Source: Gymnopilus junonius (taxonomy: Eukaryota; Basidiomycota; Agaricomycetes; Agaricales; Galerinaceae). From it: a stretch of 64,000 bases of DNA. How positions within the stretch are numbered: the first letter of the stretch is position 1; every line of letters starts with the position of its first letter. A model generated the notes under the pieces. It was given only the letters and a program-made list of their open reading frames with translations. It had not been told where the DNA came from and did no database searches. Of this stretch, positions 58,668-64,000 are shown piece after piece. The position numbers were made by a program, and so were the translations under genes. Where the stretch lies: NCBI GenBank assembly GCA_015501075.1, contig JADNYJ010000101.1:62001-126000 (forward strand), in the 5' to 3' direction.

Positions 58668-59171
58668 TTTGATGCCTCTGTTACAGGCCTTTAAATACTG
58701 GTCATTATCTGTCATAGGGCATTCCCAACTCTCACACTTGGAATTACGAGGACTTCGCCCGAAATGCCCCTTCAGCTGGCGAGGACTCCATGCCTCTCTT
58801 AGTTGTCTCTTAGCGTTGTTAGTTATACCAAGCTTCCAAAGTTCAAACGGTCCGTAAGTACGTCATTTACTTATATAACATTTATATATTTTTTATTTGG
58901 GTATGAACATATTCTTATTTCATTCATTCAGTCCTGGCCTTCGGTGACGCCGCGGCTAGGTCTGGCTAGGTTCTCCCGAGAAATTTGAATTCAATGTAGT
59001 CGGCACGTGATTGAGAAACTGTGTAATACGATAAGATAAGATAGGGTGAGATCTTAATTTTGCCGATGACTTTGCGACGAATCATCTTGATCGTTCTCGT
59101 CCTTTCTTCACACCGTTCTCATTATAAAAACACCTTCATCCATTCGCTCCTTTATCTTCAATTCATAAACT
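58668..59171. other. upstream region of the ZPR1 gene
   Basis: About 500 bases. Pyrimidine-rich just before the ZPR1 ATG, as expected for a fungal core promoter and leader. No gene. Confidence 0.45.
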
Positions 59172-60970
59172 ATGTCTACCAAAGACAATCTCTTCCCAAA
59201 TATCGGAGAAATCGCCGCTCAAACTGAGGAGATTGAGCGTAAACCGGATAGCGAGGGAGAGGCGACGACTGGAGCCTCTGAAACCGAGGAGAAGGCGGTC
59301 CAGGAGGTGGAATCCCTATGCATGAAATGTGGAGAGCAGGTCAGTGCGTATTTGTATGTATAAACCTTTTGATTTCTATCATTGAACACCTCTAGGGTGT
59401 TACCAGGCTCATGTTGACTTCTATTCCGTTCTTCAGAGAAGTTATCGTGATGTCCTTCAGGTGCGAACACTGTGGTTGGACAAACAATGAGATTCAATCA
59501 GCTGGAGAGATCCGACGTGCGCATTAAACTTTGTTAAACCTATCGTAGCTGACGTATTCGCTTTTCCAACAGCGGAAGGGACAGTCTACACTGCCAAAAT
59601 CCAGGACCGCAATGACCTAAATCGTCAAATTGTGCGCTCTGCATCTTGTGAACTTGTTATTCCTGAACTCGACCTCACTCTTCCTCCGACAAGTCGAGGT
59701 CAACTGACAACAGTCGAAGGCCTCATCCGCGATGTCGTCGCTGATCTCAGTATGGATCAACCTCTAAGGAGGGTTCAAGATGAAGAAAGCTATAAAAAGA
59801 TCCAAAGTCTCGTCGATAAATTGAAGGAAATTCTTGGGGATGAGGAAGATGAGGAAGAGGCTAAAGGAGGTCTACAGCAGCCCAAGAAGCTTCGCATTCC
59901 AAGTCTCCTATGCCTCCCTTCACGGTAAAACTCGACGACCGCTGGGAACAGTTTTATCGAGTTCATAGGAAGCATGGCCGACCCTAAATGGAACCTCCGG
60001 ACGTACCATCGTACTTTAGACCAGAACATCGATCTAGGCCTCGTATCGGCTGACGACGAAAAGGCGCGTATGGCAGCTATGAAGCAGGCTATAGCTGTGG
60101 ATGCGGAGGGTGGAGAGACGAATCAACCCATCTCGGACGACGAAGTCTTAGCATTCCCTGGACTGTGTTCAAGTTGTGGGCACCACATCATAACTTTTAT
60201 GAAGAAGGTCAACATTCCTTATTTCAAGGTACGTGCTGTCCTTTTTGTACTTGATCACGGCACTCATGAATACGCCAGGATATCCTGATCATGTCAACGA
60301 ATTGCGAACATTGCGGATATCGCGACAATGAGGTCAAATCTGGGGCGGCCATATCAGCCCAGGCCAAGAAGATAACTCTGAAATGCGAAGATCGGGAGGA
60401 TCTGAGCCGCGATATCCTAAAGGTTAGACAATGTCGCTGCTCTGCCCTCTTCCGTGGCTAATATACGCCTTTGCTTACAAGAGTGAAACCGCGGGCCTGA
60501 CGATACCCGAGATTGACCTCGTCCTGACTCGTGTACCCTGGGTGGACGGTTCACCACAGTGGAAGGTATTCTTGACCAGATATACGAGGAACTCGCAGAG
60601 AAAGCATTTGCCGGTGATTCCAGCGACAAAGAAGATCGCGAGAAGTTTGAAAACTTCTTAAAGGGACTCAAAGAGGTGCGTTTTTTGCGATGATTCTGGG
60701 AAATCAAAATTTCTCACTTATTTTCTTGTATAAATTCGTAGGTTAAGAACGCGGAAAGGCCGTTCACAATTATCCTCGACGATCCACTAGCAAATTCATA
60801 CATCCAAAACCTGTACGCACCCGACCCAGATCCTAATATGACTATCGAGTGGTATTATCGTTCATTCGAGCAGAATGAGGAGCTGGGTTTGAAATATCAA
60901 AGTTGAGGGATATGAGGATGATGATAAAGAGAACGACGAGAAGAAGGAAGCCAAAGTTGAGAAGGTGTAG
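59172..60970 (+). CDS. ZPR1: ZPR1 zinc-finger protein, with apparent indels
   Basis: Exons 59172-59339, 59396-59516, 59573-60228, 60279-60422, 60482-60675, 60742-60970. ZPR1 is a conserved eukaryotic protein with two zinc-finger plus beta-domain repeats; it binds eEF1A and helps its folding. First unit: [40 protein letters not shown]. Second unit: [59 protein letters not shown]. The reading frame changes near 59905, 59940, 60531 and 60893. For example, one G appears missing between DLVLTR and [11 protein letters not shown]. All splice sites are consensus and the residues on either side are conserved, which argues for a functional gene with sequence errors. A decayed paralogue cannot be excluded. 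Confidence 0.85.
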
Positions 60971-61356
60971 CTTTATGATATCCTACTAAATTTAGACTTT
61001 AAATGATATTTTTCGCCGACATTCGGCTCGCGGTACAAGAATCCGGAAGAACCGGAGATATTTGAATGCAGAGCAATTCACGTCGAGCTCGCAGGAGTTC
61101 GTTCATGATAATCGTCTGACGATGATTTGTCTCTCATGCAAAAATCCTTACATTGGTGTTCATGTTGGCGTTCGCATAGCTGATGGTTCGGTTTCGCCAC
61201 ATCCAGACATCATTGCTCCAGCCCGACGCGCGCCTATCCCGGATCAGCGGACTGGCAGGGAGGCACCCGAAGCTACAATTTAAATAGAAGTCAACCTCAT
61301 TCCTGGTATAGGAGATTCGATATGAATTTGACATATCGCCCGGTTTCCGTCCCTTA

Positions 61357-61680
61357 GATCGAACCATGAAGATCCCGATTTCGGTTCTCGACACGTTTTA
61401 CGAGGCACTCATTGTTCCTTCGGACTTAATAATGTAAATAAAGTCAATGATTAAAGATTTGGGATCTGTGCAATGATCTTGCCAGATACATTATAGATTC
61501 TACCTGTGTATATAGTTAGTAAATGGAACCCGAACTCGAGTCTTGGACACGTTTTATGAATACTTGTCTTGTATGGATGTCGACGATCATGACTTGTGGG
61601 AGAACTACTCAGAAATCCTCGTATAGACACGATGACCATGGCCGAACTACCTCCCGGAATCCAAACGCATCATTTCAGCA
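61357..61680 (+). repeat. dispersed duplication, copy A
   Basis: Runs from GATCGAACCATGAAGATCCC to the block ending near CATCATTTCAG. It aligns with copy B at 62153-62464 in the same order, including the shared stretch CGATCATGACTTGTGGGA. Divergence is moderate, with small indels. Not coding as far as can be seen. Confidence 0.65.
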
Positions 61681-62152
61681 AGGTGTCTGACTGCCGCAAA
61701 TATATTGCTTACATTGTTAGTTCAGGCTATACAAAGGCATATGTCAGCCTGGCTAATGACTGTATATTTCCTCGAAACCATTTATATATATTTGTCACAG
61801 GCGTTATCAGGTTAAAATTCCACTGTTGTTTACGACATGTACATTTTGCTCCCTCTCCTTTTTCAAATATCGTCACTTGCTACCGAGTTGGGTCTCAGCA
61901 AGCTCTCTCTTCACTTTTATCTGCCGTCGTCTCAGACTCATGCTTTAACTCATGTGAAGAGTTTAAAGAGTTTGAAAGCTCTGCTTCACACGGTGTCTCT
62001 AGAGTTTGCCCTTGTAAAAGTATAAACATGCAACGCGCGCCTATTATAGATTGAGCAGGCGGAGCCGAAACGAAGCGACGCCTGGTGAATATAAAGTTTT
62101 TGGCTCTGTGGATTCTATTTGCCCTTGGAATCTTATATCGTTTTCATTACTG

Positions 62153-62464
62153 TAGATCGTACCATGAGATCCCGATTTGTTCTCGACACCTTTTATCAAC
62201 CATTGTTCTTCGGAGTTAAAAAAAAAAGAATGCGAACAATTCAAGGTTTTGGATCTGTACTATTGATCTTGTCAGATACTGTATACTGAGATTGCTGTCC
62301 GGATTCCAACACGTTAGAACCCATATTCGAGTTTCGGTAAAATGTTGTTATTCACCCGACATACTTGTCTTGTAAGGCTATCGGCGATCATGACTTGTGG
62401 GACGACTACTCAGAGTCCTTGTATGGATGACGATGATCATCCCCCAAATCCATCATTTCATCTA
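62153..62464 (+). repeat. dispersed duplication, copy B
   Basis: Counterpart of copy A, about 796 bases downstream. It contains a poly-A run near 62218-62228 that copy A lacks. Confidence 0.65.
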
Positions 62465-63292
62465 CGTGACGCGCGTGACGGCTGACACCCACCTCCCCGC
62501 ATTGGCCGGTTGCACCGCAAACTGTTTCTTTAAAAATTTAGACTTACATGTCAAGAATGCAACGAGGTCGGATTACATTATTGTTCCTAAATAACACAAA
62601 TTTTAGTTCTTCACTAAGGTTCAATTTTATACTGACCCTCTGTAATACTTTCTGCCGAGTTAAATTAGGTTCTATTCCTTTCGTTTTCTAGTTTAATTTG
62701 CCTCGTTGTTGCACCTCTAGGTACCCAACCTTTGGCGTAATTGAAATTATTGAATAACAATGTACTGCTCTCGTGACATAATCTTAGCCATCCAAAAATA
62801 GTACACTCTTAATAAACCTACTCACACTCCTGCGGCGGGACTATTTGTTAGCTCCACCAAATCTAATTGTTGGCTTACAAAATTTAGAGAAGACAATAAG
62901 ATTGCACTGAATCGATTGAAAAGGAATCGTTTTTGCTCAGCTAATGAGTTAAATGATAAATTTGTCTATAATTTAGTAAATATTATGGAAATTTTATCTT
63001 TTATTGTCGTGCTAAATCGTATTCTTAAACTTTGTAAGTCAATAATACCATTTAGCTGAGCTATTAAATAGTCCGGCCACAGGAGTGTCAATCGGGCTGG
63101 ACCTTTGCCAAGTTAGAATGATTCTCCCGATCATTGGCCGCGACGCGACGCGTTCTTATCATGTGACATGCACCGCCATGTGATTGAATCAAGTTCAGCT
63201 GTGACGCGTACAACTAACTTACCATTCTTTCTCTTGTTCCCTTCTCAGAATACGAAACGCAGGAAACGTTGTTATTAGCAGGGAGAAACGCT

Positions 63293-64000
63293 ATGTCCAA
63301 TTCAGCTAGTACCGATAAATCTGGCGGCCGCTGGATTCCATTGGAGAGTAACCCGGACGTAAGTGAGTCGTTTAGTGCTTGGTACAAATTTGTGCTTATG
63401 AACGAATTTCTTAGATCTTCAACCTTGTGAGTGACTTTGAGTGGTCGCTGTTCTGCCTGAATATGGAATATCTTACTCGACTTGTATGCCCAGTGGGCCG
63501 AAAAAGCGGGTCTTGTCACCTCTCTGGCTCGTTTTGTCGATGTCTACGGATTAGATGACGAGGTGTGTCTCTTGCTCCAGGTCTTTCGATATTGTAACTC
63601 GCCATATCACACCACAACAGCTCCTCGATTTTGTGCCCAAACCTGTTAAAGCCGTCGTCCTTCTCTTCCCAATTGACGCGGAGGGTGACGCACGGAAGAA
63701 AGCAGAAGACGAGAAGATCGCTAAGGAGGGACAGCCTGAAGTGGACAACACAATATTCTTTGTGAAGCAAACTGTACGAATTCTGGACATGGTCGAATTT
63801 CGTTCAGAACAAGGCTGATTATTAGGATTGATATCAATTTTTTACAGATCTCAAACGCATGTGGCACAATTGGGCTCATTCACGCCCTTGCCAACGTACG
63901 TGAACTCACTGGTTATTAGATATACAACACTGGATATGTTCTTATAGTCCGATGTGACGCTTTCGCCCACCGGTCCTCTCCAGAAATTCATCCATGAATG
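63293..64000 (+). CDS. ubiquitin C-terminal hydrolase (UCH/peptidase C12), 5' part
   Basis: Cut by the window end. Visible exons: 63293-63358, 63415-63426, 63494-63562, 63622-63773, 63848-63895, 63948 onward. The protein starts MSNSASTDKSGGRWIPLESN, then WAEKAGLVTSLARFVDVYGL, LLDFVPKPVKAVVLLFPIDA, and the active-site block [20 protein letters not shown]. There Gln forms the oxyanion hole and Cys is the nucleophile. The order matches the UCH-L3/Yuh1 family, which trims small adducts from ubiquitin or Nedd8. The catalytic His and Asp lie beyond the window. Exon 2 is only 12 nt (codons for I-F-N-L) and is required to reproduce the family spacing between NPD and WAEKAG. Confidence 0.93.

Larger units (their letters stand above)
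60971..63292. other. intergenic with a 320-bp dispersed duplication
   Basis: No gene supported; frames at 61062-61283 and 61596-62054 are short and unmotivated. The region carries two related ~320-bp segments (listed separately). The last ~100 bases are the probable promoter of the UCH gene. Confidence 0.5.

Overview
The window is nuclear DNA of a filamentous fungus, most likely a mushroom-forming basidiomycete (Agaricomycetes). Coding sequence is split by many short GT-AG introns, mostly 44-70 nt. Several families are characteristic of that group from general knowledge: a basidiomycete-type protein kinase, a six-hairpin glycosidase, BTB-like proteins, tandem P450s and Plavaka-type transposon proteins. 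No database could be searched; all names rest on motifs and family memory.

Layout. 0-3.1 kb: purine-rich non-coding DNA. 3.1-17 kb: gene-dense, with a DnaJ/X-domain co-chaperone (+), an unknown protein (-), a TFIIIC tau55/GTF3C6-like subunit (+), a protein kinase (-), a damaged hypothetical gene (+), a secreted SMP-30/lactonohydrolase-like protein (-) and cytosolic tyrosyl-tRNA synthetase (-). 17-26.5 kb: sparse, with a Plavaka-like transposon protein carrying one nonsense codon and an HNH-motif protein. 26.5-39.3 kb: a six-hairpin glycosidase with a frameshift, two tandem cytochrome P450s separated by a 917-bp terminal-inverted-repeat transposon, a SET-domain protein and an F-box-like protein. 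39.3-58.7 kb: transposon and decay territory, with a 100-bp MITE, a pogo/Tigger-like remnant, two tandem BTB-like genes with frameshifts, and a full-length 6.8-kb LINE flanked by a 14-bp target-site duplication. 58.7-64 kb: a ZPR1 gene with several apparent indels, a local duplication, and the 5' part of a UCH-type deubiquitinase.

Housekeeping genes (TyrRS, TFIIIC subunit, ZPR1, UCH, DnaJ) provide translation, transcription and proteostasis functions; they do not form one pathway. The P450 pair, lactonohydrolase and glycosidase are plausible accessory metabolism, but no biosynthetic core gene is visible beside them.

The most notable signals are the intact-ended LINE with an ATGA ORF1/ORF2 overlap, the inverted-repeat element sitting exactly between duplicated P450s, a perfect hairpin at one end of the pogo remnant, very small exons, and a pattern of single-base indels in coding sequence concentrated right of 44 kb. 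That last pattern may be assembly error rather than biology. I did not find a convincing new defence or biosynthetic system.
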